This document shows, in pieces, positions 30,752 through 39,283 of a stretch of DNA of 64,000 nucleotides (position 1 is its first letter; the number at the start of each line of letters is the position of its first letter). Below the pieces are notes generated by a model, which saw only the letters and a list, made by a program, of their open reading frames with translations, made no database searches and was not told where the DNA came from. The DNA comes from Halomonas aestuarii (GTDB lineage Bacteria; Pseudomonadota; Gammaproteobacteria; Pseudomonadales; Halomonadaceae): the NCBI RefSeq assembly GCF_001886615.1, contig NZ_CP018139.1, positions 1,240,001 to 1,304,000 on the forward strand, written 5' to 3'. A program made the position numbers and the translations under genes.

Positions 30752-31990
30752 TCAGGTCGGCGAGTTGGCACGCATGAGCATGGCGTCACACAGCACCTGG
30801 GCCCCCAGGGCGCAGTGCTCCGGGGTGGCGTACTCGGCCTCGTTGTGGCTGATGCCGTCGCGGCAGGGGATGAAGATCATCGAGGTGGGGGCGACGCGCG
30901 ACACGTAGACGGCGTCATGGCCGGCGCCGCTCATCATCCGCCGGTAGGGCACCCCCTGGGCCCGGGTGGCAGCCTCCACGGCGGCAATGCACGCGGGGGC
31001 GAATTCCACCACCGGCGAGGTCCAGATCCGCTGCTGGGATACGGCCACGCCGAAGGTCTCGCCGGCGGCGGCCAGCTCGCGCTCGAACAGGGCCTGAAGG
31101 GCATCCAGCTCGGTTTCCACCACGTGGCGCAGGTCGACGGTGAGGCGCACCTCGCCGGGAATGACGTTGCGCGAGGCCGCCGGGATGTCCAGGCAGCCGC
31201 AGGTCACCTTGGTGTCACCGCTGGCGTCGGCCAGGGCATGGGCCTGCAGGCGGTCGATCAGGCGCGCCGCCGCGGCCAGGGCGTCGTGGCGCAGCCGCAT
31301 CGGGGTGGGGCCGGCGTGGGCCGACTGGCCGGCAAGGGTGACATCGAACCAGCGCATGCCCTGGACGCCGGTGACCACGCCGATGCACTCGCCCTGCTCC
31401 TCGAGGACCGGCCCCTGCTCGATGTGAAGCTCGAAGAAGCCGTCCAGGCGCGGCTCGCCCACCGGCATGTCGCCGGCATAGCCGCAGGCGTCCAGGGCCT
31501 CGCCGAGGGTCACGCCGTCGGCGTCCTGGCGACTCAGGGTATCATCGACGGAGAACTCGCCGGCATAGGTGCCCGAGGCGACCATCGCCGGAGCGAAGCG
31601 GCTGCCCTCCTCGTTGGTCCACACCACCAGCTCCAGGGGGCGCTCGGTGACGATGCCCTGGTCATGCAGGCTGCGGAACACCTCGAGCCCGGCCAGAACG
31701 CCGAGGATGCCGTCGAAGCGGCCGCCCTTGGGCTGGGTGTCCAGATGGCTGCCGGTGGCCACCGGGTCGAGGTCGTCGCGCTTGCCGGCGCGGCGGATGA
31801 AGAGGTTGCCGACCCGGTCGACCCGCCAGGTGCAGCCTATCGCCTCGCACCAGTCGAGCAGCCGCCGCCGGCCGGCGGCATCCTCGGGGGTCAGGGCCAG
31901 GCGGCAGCTTCCGCCGTTCTCGGTGGGGCCGATCTCGGCCATGGCCATCAGCGTGTCCCACAGCCGCTGGCCGTCGATGGAAGTCGTCAT
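30752..31990 (-). CDS. M20-family N-carbamoyl-amino-acid hydrolase/allantoate amidohydrolase-like enzyme
   Basis: A 412-residue M20 zinc hydrolase of the HyuC/AllC/beta-ureidopropionase group. All expected metal ligands are present: His in GSHLDTQPKGGRFDG with its Asp, the Glu pair in TNEEGSRF, the bridging His in LHIEQGP, and the C-terminal His in GISHNEAE. The GGRFDG-to-LHIEQGP spacing is typical. These enzymes remove carbamoyl groups from N-carbamoyl amino acids, with release of CO2 and NH3. Lying between aldehyde dehydrogenase and the divergent aminotransferase, and near agmatine deiminase, it is a candidate to hydrolyse N-carbamoylputrescine; pyrimidine or ureide catabolism is the alternative. 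Substrate assignment is inference. Confidence 0.88.
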   Translation of the reverse strand: MTTSIDGQRLWDTLMAMAEIGPTENGGSCRLALTPEDAAGRRRLLDWCEAIGCTWRVDRVGNLFIRRAGKRDDLDPVATGSHLDTQPKGGRFDGILGVLAGLEVFRSLHDQGIVTERPLELVVWTNEEGSRFAPAMVASGTYAGEFSVDDTLSRQDADGVTLGEALDACGYAGDMPVGEPRLDGFFELHIEQGPVLEEQGECIGVVTGVQGMRWFDVTLAGQSAHAGPTPMRLRHDALAAAARLIDRLQAHALADASGDTKVTCGCLDIPAASRNVIPGEVRLTVDLRHVVETELDALQALFERELAAAGETFGVAVSQQRIWTSPVVEFAPACIAAVEAATRAQGVPYRRMMSGAGHDAVYVSRVAPTSMIFIPCRDGISHNEAEYATPEHCALGAQVLCDAMLMRANSPT

Positions 31991-32139
31991 GGTGTGCCTC
32001 GTTGGTCGTTGTTCAGGGCGGCGGTCGCCGTATCATCACCATACGAGTGGCGCGCGAGCCGCCGATATACCCCAATCAGGATATGTCGCCGGCTACCCGG
32101 GCCTGTCTAGGCTGGTCTCGAACCACAGGAGGCTTCGCC
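31991..32139. promoter_or_regulatory. Divergent promoter region of the polyamine island
   Basis: This 149-bp gap separates the minus-strand amidohydrolase and plus-strand aminotransferase genes. Inside it, CGATAT and ATATGTCG flank ACCCCAATCAGG as an imperfect dyad (around 32063-32088). A CAGGAGG at about 32127 is the aminotransferase ribosome site. The gap is likely the shared control region, possibly bound by the nearby LuxR-type regulator; no binding site can be proven by eye. Confidence 0.45.
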
Positions 32140-33558
32140 ATGACCACAACAATGCATCGCCCCACTTCCGAGTCGCCGGCCCTCGACGCCCAGTCGCTGT
32201 GGCAGAAGGACAAGGATCACTTCATCCACCCCTTCACCGACTTCAGCGTCTTCCACGATCGGGGCTGCGACCTGATCACCGACAGCGACGGCATCTTCGT
32301 ACAGGATGCCAGGGGCCATCGCTTCATCGACGGCATCGCCGGGCTCTGGTGCGTCAACGTCGGCCACGGCCGGGCCGAGATCGGCCAGGCCATGGCCGAC
32401 CAGGCCACCCGCATGGCCTACTTCTCGACCTTCAACAACCTGTCCAACGCCCCGGCCGCGGAACTCGCCGCCAAGCTGGCGGCACTCGCCCCCGCGCACC
32501 TCAACCACGTCTTCTACAGCTGCGGCGGCTCGGCGGCCAACGACGCCACCATCCGCCTGGTGCACTACTACTTCAACCGACTGGGCAAGCCGAACAAGAA
32601 GCGCATCATTTCACGTCGCAACGCCTACCACGGCACGACCTACCTGGCCGCGACCCTGACCGGCATCGAGAGCAACAACTGGGACTTCGACACCCTCGAC
32701 CACCTGGTGACCCATCTCAGCGAGGCCAACTGCTATCGTCGCCCCGAGGGCATGAACGAGGCCGAGTACTGCGATCACCTGGTGGCCGAATTCGAGGACA
32801 CCGTCGCCGAGATCGGCGCCGACAACATCGCCGCCTTCATCGCCGAGCCGATCATGGGCGCCGGCGGCGTGCTGGTGGCGCCCGAGGGCTACCACCAGCG
32901 CATGCAGGCGGTGTGCCGCGCCAACGAGATCCTCTTCATCGCCGACGAGGTGGTCACCGGTTTCGGCCGCCTGGGGCACTTCTTTGCCTCGGAGACGGTG
33001 TTCGAGACCCGGCCGGACATCATCAACTGTGCCAAGGGCCTCTCCTCCGGCTATGCGCCGCTGGGCGCGACCCTGATCTCCGACGAGATCTACGAGGTGC
33101 TGGGTACCCCGCAGCGCAAGGGGGGCGTGCTGAGCACCGGCTTCACCTACTCCGGCCATCCGGTGAGCTGTGCGGCGGCCCTCAAGAACATCGAGATCAT
33201 CGAGCGCGAGGGCATCTGCGAGAACGTCCGCGAGGTCGGCCCCTACCTCGAGGCGCAACTGCGAACCCTGTCACACCACGCCACCGTCGGCGACGTGCGC
33301 GGCAGCCACTTCATGATGTGCCTGGAGAATGTAGCCGACAAGGCCACCCGGGAACTGCTCCCCGTGGAGGCACGCGTTGGCGACCGAGTCGCCGCCGAGG
33401 CCCAGAAGCGCGGCCTGATCATCCGCCCGGTGGGCCACCTGAACATCGTCTCGCCGCCGCTGATCTGGAGCCGCGAAACCGTCGACCGGGTGGTCGCCAT
33501 CCTCGATGAGGCCTTCACCGCCACCACGGCATCGCTACGCAAGGACGGTTACCTGTAA
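32140..33558 (+). CDS. Class-III PLP-dependent aminotransferase, SpuC/putrescine-pyruvate-like
   Basis: A 472-residue fold-type I aminotransferase. The PLP-lysine lies in INCAKGLSSGYAPLGA, with the phosphate-binding SCGGSAANDATIRL, the Asp pair in LFIADEVVTGFGRLG, and a C-terminal substrate-facing RPVGHLNIVSPPL. The start LDAQSLWQKDKDHFIHPFTDF and total length fit SpuC-type polyamine:pyruvate and beta-alanine:pyruvate transaminases. In this setting it most likely converts putrescine to 4-aminobutanal using pyruvate. The ATG at 32140 is preceded by CAGGAGG; the frame extends upstream to 32002 through the promoter region. The next gene downstream is an NhaC-family transporter, 107 bp away. Confidence 0.9.
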   Translation: MTTTMHRPTSESPALDAQSLWQKDKDHFIHPFTDFSVFHDRGCDLITDSDGIFVQDARGHRFIDGIAGLWCVNVGHGRAEIGQAMADQATRMAYFSTFNNLSNAPAAELAAKLAALAPAHLNHVFYSCGGSAANDATIRLVHYYFNRLGKPNKKRIISRRNAYHGTTYLAATLTGIESNNWDFDTLDHLVTHLSEANCYRRPEGMNEAEYCDHLVAEFEDTVAEIGADNIAAFIAEPIMGAGGVLVAPEGYHQRMQAVCRANEILFIADEVVTGFGRLGHFFASETVFETRPDIINCAKGLSSGYAPLGATLISDEIYEVLGTPQRKGGVLSTGFTYSGHPVSCAAALKNIEIIEREGICENVREVGPYLEAQLRTLSHHATVGDVRGSHFMMCLENVADKATRELLPVEARVGDRVAAEAQKRGLIIRPVGHLNIVSPPLIWSRETVDRVVAILDEAFTATTASLRKDGYL

Positions 33559-33665
33559 ACGGTTAACGCTAACCCGCCGGCAACCGCCGCATGTATCACT
33601 CGGCGTTCCTCGGCGGGTCGAGCCACGGCGCAATAATCAACCACAACAATTCAACAACAAGGTTA

Positions 33666-35138
33666 ATGACCATGTCACACTCTCCTTCGGGCTCGAAGGC
33701 CCACCCCATAGGCTTCGGCAGCGCCACTAAGGGTGGCCTGATATTTCTCGTTGTCGTGCTGATTGCCAGCCTAAGCAACGTCGCACTCGTCGACGGCGAC
33801 GACTATGGCCTCTACAGCCTGCTACCAACCGCAGTGGTACTGGGCATGGCCATCCTCACCCGACGCACCATCGAGTCGCTGCTGGCCGGCACCCTGGTCG
33901 GCCTGCTGATGATCGACCCGACCTCCGTGATCACTCGGGGCTCGGACATCCTGCTCGGGGTGCTCGGCAACGACACCGTCACCTGGATCATCCTGGTCTG
34001 CGGCCTGTTCGGCAGCCTGATCGCCCTGCTGGTCAAGACCGGCGGGGTGCTCAGCTTCGGCGACACCATGGCCCGGCGCATCCACACCAGGCACCACAGC
34101 CTGCTGGCCACCTGGTTCCTGGGCCTGGTCATCTTCGTCGACGACTACCTGAATGCCCTGACCATCAGCGCCTCGATGAAGAAGATCACCGACCGTTTCA
34201 ACATCTCCAGGGAGAAGCTCGCCTACATCGTCGACTCCACGGCCGCCCCGATCTGCATCCTGGTGCCCTTCTCCACCTGGGCAGTGTTCTTCGCCGGTCT
34301 GCTGGAGGAGAACGACGTCACCGGCAACGGCATGGGACTGTACATCGAGGCCATTCCCTACATGTTCTATGCCTGGGTGGCCGCCGCCATCGTGCCGCTG
34401 GTGGCACTCGGCTGGATACCCGACATCGGTCCGATGAAGACCGCCGAGGCCCGTGCCGCGGGGGGACAAGTCATCCCTCAGGGCGTCAACGACACTACCC
34501 TGGAAGTGGACGAGGACAAGCCCCGCCCCCACCTGCTGAACTTCCTGCTGCCCATCGCCACCCTGATCTTCTTCACCTGGTACTTCGAGATCGACATCCT
34601 GCGCGGGGTCATCGTGGCGCTGGCCGTGATGCTCGTGCTGATCGGGAGCCAGCGCCTGCTGAGCTTCCATGACACCTTCGATACCGCTCTCGACGGCTTC
34701 AAGGCCATGATCATGCCCCTCGGCACCCTGGTCGCCGGCTTCACCCTCAAGGAAGTCAACGACGTCCTGGGCCTGACCGACTTCGTCATCGCGACGGTGC
34801 AACCGCTGATGACCCCGGGAATGCTGCCGGCGGTGGTCTTCGTGACGATGGCCTTCCTGGCCTTCGCTACCGGTTCCTTCTGGGGGCTTTTCGCCGTGGC
34901 CCTACCCATCGTGCTGCCGCTGGCCTCCAGCATCGACGCCAACATGCCGCTGGTGGTGGGGGCGCTGATCTCGGCCAGTGCCTTCGGCAGCCATGCCTGC
35001 TTCTACGGTGATTCCACCGTGCTCTCCGCCCAGGGCAGCGGATGCACGCCCATGGCCCACGCCCTGACCCAACTGCCCTATGTGCTGATTGCCGCGGCCA
35101 TCGCCACTGTTGTATTCCTGATGGTCGGCCACCTGTGA
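33666..35138 (+). CDS. NhaC-family (YuiF-like) antiporter or organic amine/cation transporter
   Basis: A 490-residue integral membrane protein with about 11-12 hydrophobic segments. Features of the NhaC superfamily include FVDDYLNALTISASMKKITD, VDSTAAPICILVPFSTWA and the C-terminal ASAFGSHACFYGDSTVLS. Some members are Na+/H+ antiporters, others exchange amino acids or organic cations. Between a putative putrescine transaminase and agmatine deiminase it may import agmatine, putrescine or arginine; that is inference from context. Start is ATG 33666 (with ATG 33672 in frame), preceded by AAGG; the longer frame to 33591 is less likely. It ends 8 bp before aguA, so the two share a transcript. Confidence 0.83.
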   Translation: MTMSHSPSGSKAHPIGFGSATKGGLIFLVVVLIASLSNVALVDGDDYGLYSLLPTAVVLGMAILTRRTIESLLAGTLVGLLMIDPTSVITRGSDILLGVLGNDTVTWIILVCGLFGSLIALLVKTGGVLSFGDTMARRIHTRHHSLLATWFLGLVIFVDDYLNALTISASMKKITDRFNISREKLAYIVDSTAAPICILVPFSTWAVFFAGLLEENDVTGNGMGLYIEAIPYMFYAWVAAAIVPLVALGWIPDIGPMKTAEARAAGGQVIPQGVNDTTLEVDEDKPRPHLLNFLLPIATLIFFTWYFEIDILRGVIVALAVMLVLIGSQRLLSFHDTFDTALDGFKAMIMPLGTLVAGFTLKEVNDVLGLTDFVIATVQPLMTPGMLPAVVFVTMAFLAFATGSFWGLFAVALPIVLPLASSIDANMPLVVGALISASAFGSHACFYGDSTVLSAQGSGCTPMAHALTQLPYVLIAAAIATVVFLMVGHL

Positions 35139-35146
35139 GAGATGCC

Positions 35147-36271
35147 ATGACGACACAGCCCCATGACGGCGCCGCGAAGGGCGCCGCGCCTATCACCCCG
35201 GCCGCTCAGGGCTTTGCCATGCCGGCCGAGTTCGCCCCCCACGACGCCTGCTGGATGCTGTGGCCGCAGCGTCCCGACACCTGGCGCTATGGCGCCAAGC
35301 CGGCCCAGCAGGCGTTCATCGAGGTGGCGACGGCCATCGCCCAGAGCGAGACGGTGTTAGTCGGCGTCAATGACGACCAGTACGAGAACGCCCGAATCCA
35401 GCTGCCCCGCCAGGTGCGAGTGGTGGAGCTGTCGAGCAATGACGCCTGGATGCGCGACGTGGGCCCCACCTTCCTGACCCATCCTGACGGCCGCCTGGCC
35501 ATGGTGGACTGGGAGTTCAATGCCTGGGGCGGCCTCGACGGTGGCCTCTACTTCCCCTGGGACAAGGACCGTCGTATCCGCACCAAGATCGCCGAGATGC
35601 TGGGGGTGGCACGCTTCACGGTGCCAGTGATGCTCGAGGGCGGCGCCATCCACGTGGACGGCGAGGGCACCCTGATCACCACAGAGGAGTGCCTGCTCAA
35701 CGTCAATCGCAACCCCGACCTGACCAGGGACGGGATGGAGCAGGTACTGCGTGACACCCTGGGCGTGGAACGCATCCTGTGGCTCCCGCGGGGCTGCTAC
35801 ATGGACGAGACCGACGGGCACATCGACAACCTTTGCTGTTTCGTCGCGCCCGGCGAGGTGGCCCTGAACTGGTGCGACGACCCGGACGATCCTCAGTACG
35901 CCATCTCCCGGGAGGCGCTCGCGATACTGGAGGCCGCGGTGGATGCTCGCGGCCGGACGCTCAAGATCCACAAGCTGCCCCAGCCAGGACCACTCTACAT
36001 CGCCGAGGACGAGGCCAGCGGCATCGACCGCCTGCGCCATTCCCACCCGCGGCGTCCCGGCGACCGCATGGCCGCCTCCTACGTGAACTTCTACATCGGC
36101 AACGAGGTGGTGGTGATGCCGCTGCTCGACCCGGCCCGCGACGATGCGGCCCGAGAGATCCTGCAGGCCCTCTTTCCGACGCGCCGGGTGGTCGGTGTGC
36201 CGGCCAGGGAGATACTGCTCGGCGGCGGCAATATCCACTGCATCACCCAGCAGCAGCCGCGCTGCCGGTGA
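35147..36271 (+). CDS. aguA: Agmatine deiminase
   Basis: A 374-residue guanidino-group-modifying enzyme of the peptidylarginine-deiminase-like fold. It hydrolyses agmatine to N-carbamoylputrescine and ammonia. Motifs: MPAEFAPHDACWMLWPQRPDTWR at the N-terminus, NDAWMRDVGPTFL and EFNAWGG with catalytic acids, DETDGHIDNLCCFV with the conserved His, and the catalytic Cys365 in GGGNIHCITQQQP near the C-terminus. Length fits bacterial AguA (about 365-370 residues). It starts 8 bp after the transporter stop. No AguB-type nitrilase follows or lies elsewhere in the window, so how N-carbamoylputrescine is hydrolysed is left open, with the M20 amidohydrolase of the same island as candidate. Confidence 0.95.
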   Translation: MTTQPHDGAAKGAAPITPAAQGFAMPAEFAPHDACWMLWPQRPDTWRYGAKPAQQAFIEVATAIAQSETVLVGVNDDQYENARIQLPRQVRVVELSSNDAWMRDVGPTFLTHPDGRLAMVDWEFNAWGGLDGGLYFPWDKDRRIRTKIAEMLGVARFTVPVMLEGGAIHVDGEGTLITTEECLLNVNRNPDLTRDGMEQVLRDTLGVERILWLPRGCYMDETDGHIDNLCCFVAPGEVALNWCDDPDDPQYAISREALAILEAAVDARGRTLKIHKLPQPGPLYIAEDEASGIDRLRHSHPRRPGDRMAASYVNFYIGNEVVVMPLLDPARDDAAREILQALFPTRRVVGVPAREILLGGGNIHCITQQQPRCR

Positions 36272-36359
36272 CCGGCGGCACCGGGGGCGAGCTCGACGGC
36301 GACCGGTCAGCCCGGCCGGGAGCACGCCCCGGCCTCTTGCGCCTTCCCCCCCTTGCCCC

Positions 36360-36536
36360 CTAGAGCACCAGGCTGAGGACCAGGGCCAGGACGCCCACCA
36401 GCAGGGCCACGCTCACCGCCACGACCACCACCCGGTCGAGCCAGCGATCGATGCTGGCCCAGTCGAGCCGGCGCCGCGAGCGACGACGGGTGGCCCCTCG
36501 ACGGGGCGCGTCGCGGCCGGTGCGGATGAGGGTCAT
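36360..36536 (-). CDS. Small single-pass membrane protein (58 aa)
   Basis: A short frame, convergent with aguA, encodes a strongly basic N-terminus (many Arg, including RRGATRRRSRRRLDW) and a C-terminal hydrophobic helix made of VVVVAVSVALLVGVLALVLS followed by LVL. Such a tail looks like one transmembrane segment with the basic part in the cytosol. Only a weak GGAC precedes the ATG. I do not recognise a family. It could be a genuine small membrane protein, but a chance frame in GC-rich DNA cannot be excluded. Confidence 0.5.
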   Translation of the reverse strand: MTLIRTGRDAPRRGATRRRSRRRLDWASIDRWLDRVVVVAVSVALLVGVLALVLSLVL

Positions 36537-36722
36537 GGTTGACGTCCGATTTCACCATTGTTACCAGATCTTACGGTCTGTCGGGGCGACTCGCCACCGC
36601 CATCGGTCGCCGTCGTGCCGATGGCCCGCGATCCTGGCCCGTCGGGCATTGCATTCCGCCCCGGTCGCCCCGATGCTGGAAGAAACCCAGCAGGCTAATC
36701 GATTCCCGGAGCATCCCCCGAC

Positions 36723-37718
36723 ATGTCCCGACTCGCCGACACGCCCCTGTCCGTGCTCGACCTGGCCCCGATCCGCGAGGGCGGCACCATCGCCGATACC
36801 TTCCGCGAGAGCGTGGACCTGGCCCGATGCGCCGAGCGGCTCGGCTTCACCCGCTACTGGCTCGCCGAGCACCACGGCATCGAGGGCATCGCCAGCGCCG
36901 CCACCGCGGTGCTGATCGGCCACGTAGCCGGCGCCACCGAACGCATCCGGGTGGGCAGCGGCGGCATCATGCTGCCCAACCACCCGCCCCTGGTGGTCGC
37001 AGAGCAGTTCGGCACCCTGGAGACACTCTATCCCGGGCGCATCGACCTGGGACTGGGGCGCGCACCGGGGTCCGACGGCGCGACCATGGCCGCCCTGCGT
37101 CGCGACCCCCATGCCGGGGTCGACGACTTCCCGCGACGCCTGGCCGAGCTCAAGGGCTACCTCGACGACGAGCAGCCGGGCCAGCGAGTGCGCGCCGTCC
37201 CCGGCCAGGGCACCCGTGTGCCGCTGTGGCTGCTCGGCTCGAGCGACTTCAGCGCCCGCCTGGCGGCCCGCGAGGGGCTGCCCTTCGCCTTCGCCGCCCA
37301 GTTCGCCCCGGCCCGGCTGCTCGAGGCGCTCAGGCTCTACCGCGACAACTTCCGGCCCTCGGCGGTGCTGGACCGGCCCCACGCCATGGTCGGCCTGCCG
37401 GTGATCGCCGCCGACAGCGACCTCCAGGCCGAGTACCTGGCCTCCACGGCTCGCCGCAAGTTCCTGGGACTGATCCGCGGCACACGCACCAGGGCCCTGC
37501 CGCCGGTGGACGAGCTGGACTGGTCCCCCATGGAGCAGGCCCAGGTGGAGCAGTTCCTGGGCGCCGCCGTGATCGGCGGACCCGAGACCGTGCATGAGGG
37601 CCTGGAGCGCTTCCTTGCTGAGACCGGCGCCGACGAGCTGATGCTCAACACCGATGTCTACGCCGCCGAGGACCGGCTGAGAAGCTACGAGATCGTCGCC
37701 CGGCTGTGGCGCTCATGA
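36723..37718 (+). CDS. yhbW: Luciferase-like (LLM class) flavin-dependent oxidoreductase, YhbW-like
   Basis: A 331-residue TIM-barrel flavoprotein of the bacterial luciferase superfamily. Diagnostic stretches are [38 protein letters not shown] and [21 protein letters not shown], followed by the [13 protein letters not shown] turn. YhbW-type members lack the luciferase disordered loop; E. coli YhbW is about 335 residues. Substrate unknown; FMNH2-dependent oxygenation is expected. The stop codon overlaps the azlC start by 4 bp, so it forms an operon with azlC and azlD, although no metabolic link to branched-chain amino acids is evident. Confidence 0.88.
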   Translation: MSRLADTPLSVLDLAPIREGGTIADTFRESVDLARCAERLGFTRYWLAEHHGIEGIASAATAVLIGHVAGATERIRVGSGGIMLPNHPPLVVAEQFGTLETLYPGRIDLGLGRAPGSDGATMAALRRDPHAGVDDFPRRLAELKGYLDDEQPGQRVRAVPGQGTRVPLWLLGSSDFSARLAAREGLPFAFAAQFAPARLLEALRLYRDNFRPSAVLDRPHAMVGLPVIAADSDLQAEYLASTARRKFLGLIRGTRTRALPPVDELDWSPMEQAQVEQFLGAAVIGGPETVHEGLERFLAETGADELMLNTDVYAAEDRLRSYEIVARLWRS

Positions 37719-38422
37719 CCTCCGAGCCGGCCCTGCGGCCGACCCTGGGGCACCTCGTCAACGGCTTTCGCCGCATGGCGCCGCTGTCGCTGTTCGTGAT
37801 CGTCTTCGGCCTGGCCTTCGGTGTCGCGGCCCTGCAGCAGGGACTCTCGGCGCTTGAGGCCCTGCTGATGAGCGGACTGGTGTTCGCCGGGGCGGCCCAG
37901 TTCGCCACCCTGGACCTGTGGGGCGACACCATCCCGCTGCTGCCGCTGGTGGCCATCACCCTGGCCATCAATGCCCGTCACCTGCTGATGGGCGCCACCT
38001 TCTACCCGCACCTGCGTCACCTGCCGGCAGGACGGCGCTACGCCAGCCTGATCCTGCTCAGCGATGCCAACTGGGCCATGGCCATGGCCGACGGCTCGCC
38101 CGCCGCCCGCCTGGGGACCCTGGTGGGCGGGGGCCTGGCCCTGTGGAGCACCTGGATGATCGGCACCGGCCTCGGCGTGGCCTTCGGCAGCGGCATCAGC
38201 GAGCCCGGCCGCTTCGGCCTCGACGCCATCATGGGCTGCTTCCTGCTGGCCATGCTGGTGGGCGACAAGCGCGACCCGAGCGTGCTGCTGCCCTGGTGCA
38301 TCGCCGCCCTGGCCGCCCTGGCGGCGATGGCCTGGCTGCCGCCGCACACCCACGTGATCGTGGGGGCGCTGGCGGGCGGCCTGGCGGGGCTACTGCTGCC
38401 ACACCGGCGGGAGGACGCATGA
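37715..38422 (+). CDS. azlC: AzlC family branched-chain amino acid exporter, large subunit
   Basis: A 235-residue membrane protein with about seven to eight hydrophobic helices. It matches AzlC/Yga[20 protein letters not shown] near the N-terminus, [35 protein letters not shown] and [12 protein letters not shown]. AzlC with AzlD (YgaZ-YgaH in E. coli) exports branched-chain amino acids such as valine and azaleucine. The start at 37715 gives an ATGA overlap with the oxidoreductase stop; ATG 37706 is an alternative. It overlaps azlD by 4 bp. Confidence 0.92.
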   Translation: MTSEPALRPTLGHLVNGFRRMAPLSLFVIVFGLAFGVAALQQGLSALEALLMSGLVFAGAAQFATLDLWGDTIPLLPLVAITLAINARHLLMGATFYPHLRHLPAGRRYASLILLSDANWAMAMADGSPAARLGTLVGGGLALWSTWMIGTGLGVAFGSGISEPGRFGLDAIMGCFLLAMLVGDKRDPSVLLPWCIAALAALAAMAWLPPHTHVIVGALAGGLAGLLLPHRREDA

Positions 38423-38733
38423 CGCTGGTCGCCACCCCGGGCGGGGTTCTGCTGGCCATCGTGATCATGGCGCTGGTCACCTACCTGACCCGCGCCGGCG
38501 GGGTCTTCGTGATGTCCCGGGTGCCCATCGGCCCGCGGGTCGAGCGCTTCATCAACGCCATGGCGGGCTCGGTGCTGGTGGCGGTGATCACGCCCATGGC
38601 CGTGCACGGCGACGGGGGCGCCCGGATGGCCCTGGTCGCGACGGCGGCGGTGATGCTGCTGCTGCGCAAGCCGCTGCCGGCCATCGCCGCCGGTATCCTG
38701 ACCGCCGCCCTGTGGCGGCTGGTCGCATCCTGA
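38419..38733 (+). CDS. azlD: AzlD family branched-chain amino acid exporter, small subunit
   Basis: A 104-residue protein with four hydrophobic segments. The pattern VTYLTRAGGVFVMSRVPIGPRVERFINAMAGSV is typical of AzlD, with the conserved Arg in the first loop, and C-terminal KPLPAIAAGILTAALWR. The start at 38419 overlaps the azlC stop as ATGA, with GGGAGG upstream. It is required with AzlC for export. The frame extends much further upstream in the same reading frame, but that lies inside azlC and is not coding. Confidence 0.9.
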   Translation: MTLVATPGGVLLAIVIMALVTYLTRAGGVFVMSRVPIGPRVERFINAMAGSVLVAVITPMAVHGDGGARMALVATAAVMLLLRKPLPAIAAGILTAALWRLVAS

Positions 38734-38748
38734 TCCATCCTCGGAACG

Positions 38749-38764
38749 AAGCGGCAAGCCCGCT
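38749..38764 (+). terminator. Weak hairpin after azlD
   Basis: AAGCGG and CCGCTT form a 6-bp stem (38749-38754 and 38759-38764) 16 bp after the azlD stop codon. It is short and lacks a T-run, so its role as a terminator is uncertain. Confidence 0.35.
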
Positions 38765-38832
38765 TTCCAAAGGGCAGTCATTCACGGGACGCCGGCCCGG
38801 CCGGTGCCCCACCCGAGACACTGGAGTCCCGC

Positions 38833-39231
38833 ATGCCCGATCCCCGTGACCCGCGCCACAATGCCGCCTGGCGAGCCGCCCAGCAGTGGCAGGAGCGCGC
38901 CCGCCAGACCCGCCCGGGTGGCCCCCTGGGCGGCCTCAAGCTGCTGTTCACCTGGCTGCTGTTCGGCGCCATGATGGTCGTCGCCATGGTGCTGGGCCTG
39001 TTCTTCCTGCTTGTCGGCTGGGCGATGATGCCCTTCCTGCGCCACCGCATGAAGAAGCGGATGGAGCAGATGCGCGCCGACCGGGCCGAGGACGTGGGCG
39101 GCAGCGTCCACTATCGCGAGACCCGCTATCGCGAGAGCCGCGACGCCGGCGGCCGCTACCGCGAGCAGCAGGTGCTCGAGGGCGACTACGAGGTCAGGGA
39201 CGAGCAGAAGAAGGACCCTGATCGCCGCTGA
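38833..39231 (+). CDS. Hypothetical membrane protein
   Basis: I do not recognise this 132-residue protein. Residues about 35-70 form two hydrophobic stretches separated by little (LLFTWLLFGAMMVVAMVLGL then FFLLVGWAMMPFL). The N-terminus is polar (PRDPRHNAAWRAAQQWQERA), and the C-terminal 60 residues are a strongly charged Arg/Glu/Asp tail with repeated YRE motifs (HYRETRYRES, GRYREQ). It looks like a cytosolic charged tail anchored by a helical hairpin. It is convergent with the universal stress protein gene and follows azlD by 99 bp. Halophile proteins often carry such acidic/charged tails, so a lineage-specific role is possible. Confidence 0.6.
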   Translation: MPDPRDPRHNAAWRAAQQWQERARQTRPGGPLGGLKLLFTWLLFGAMMVVAMVLGLFFLLVGWAMMPFLRHRMKKRMEQMRADRAEDVGGSVHYRETRYRESRDAGGRYREQQVLEGDYEVRDEQKKDPDRR

Positions 39232-39283
39232 CGGAGACGGCCCGCCGGGAGGGCGTGACACCTAGGTCGCAGCAGGTAGCGAC

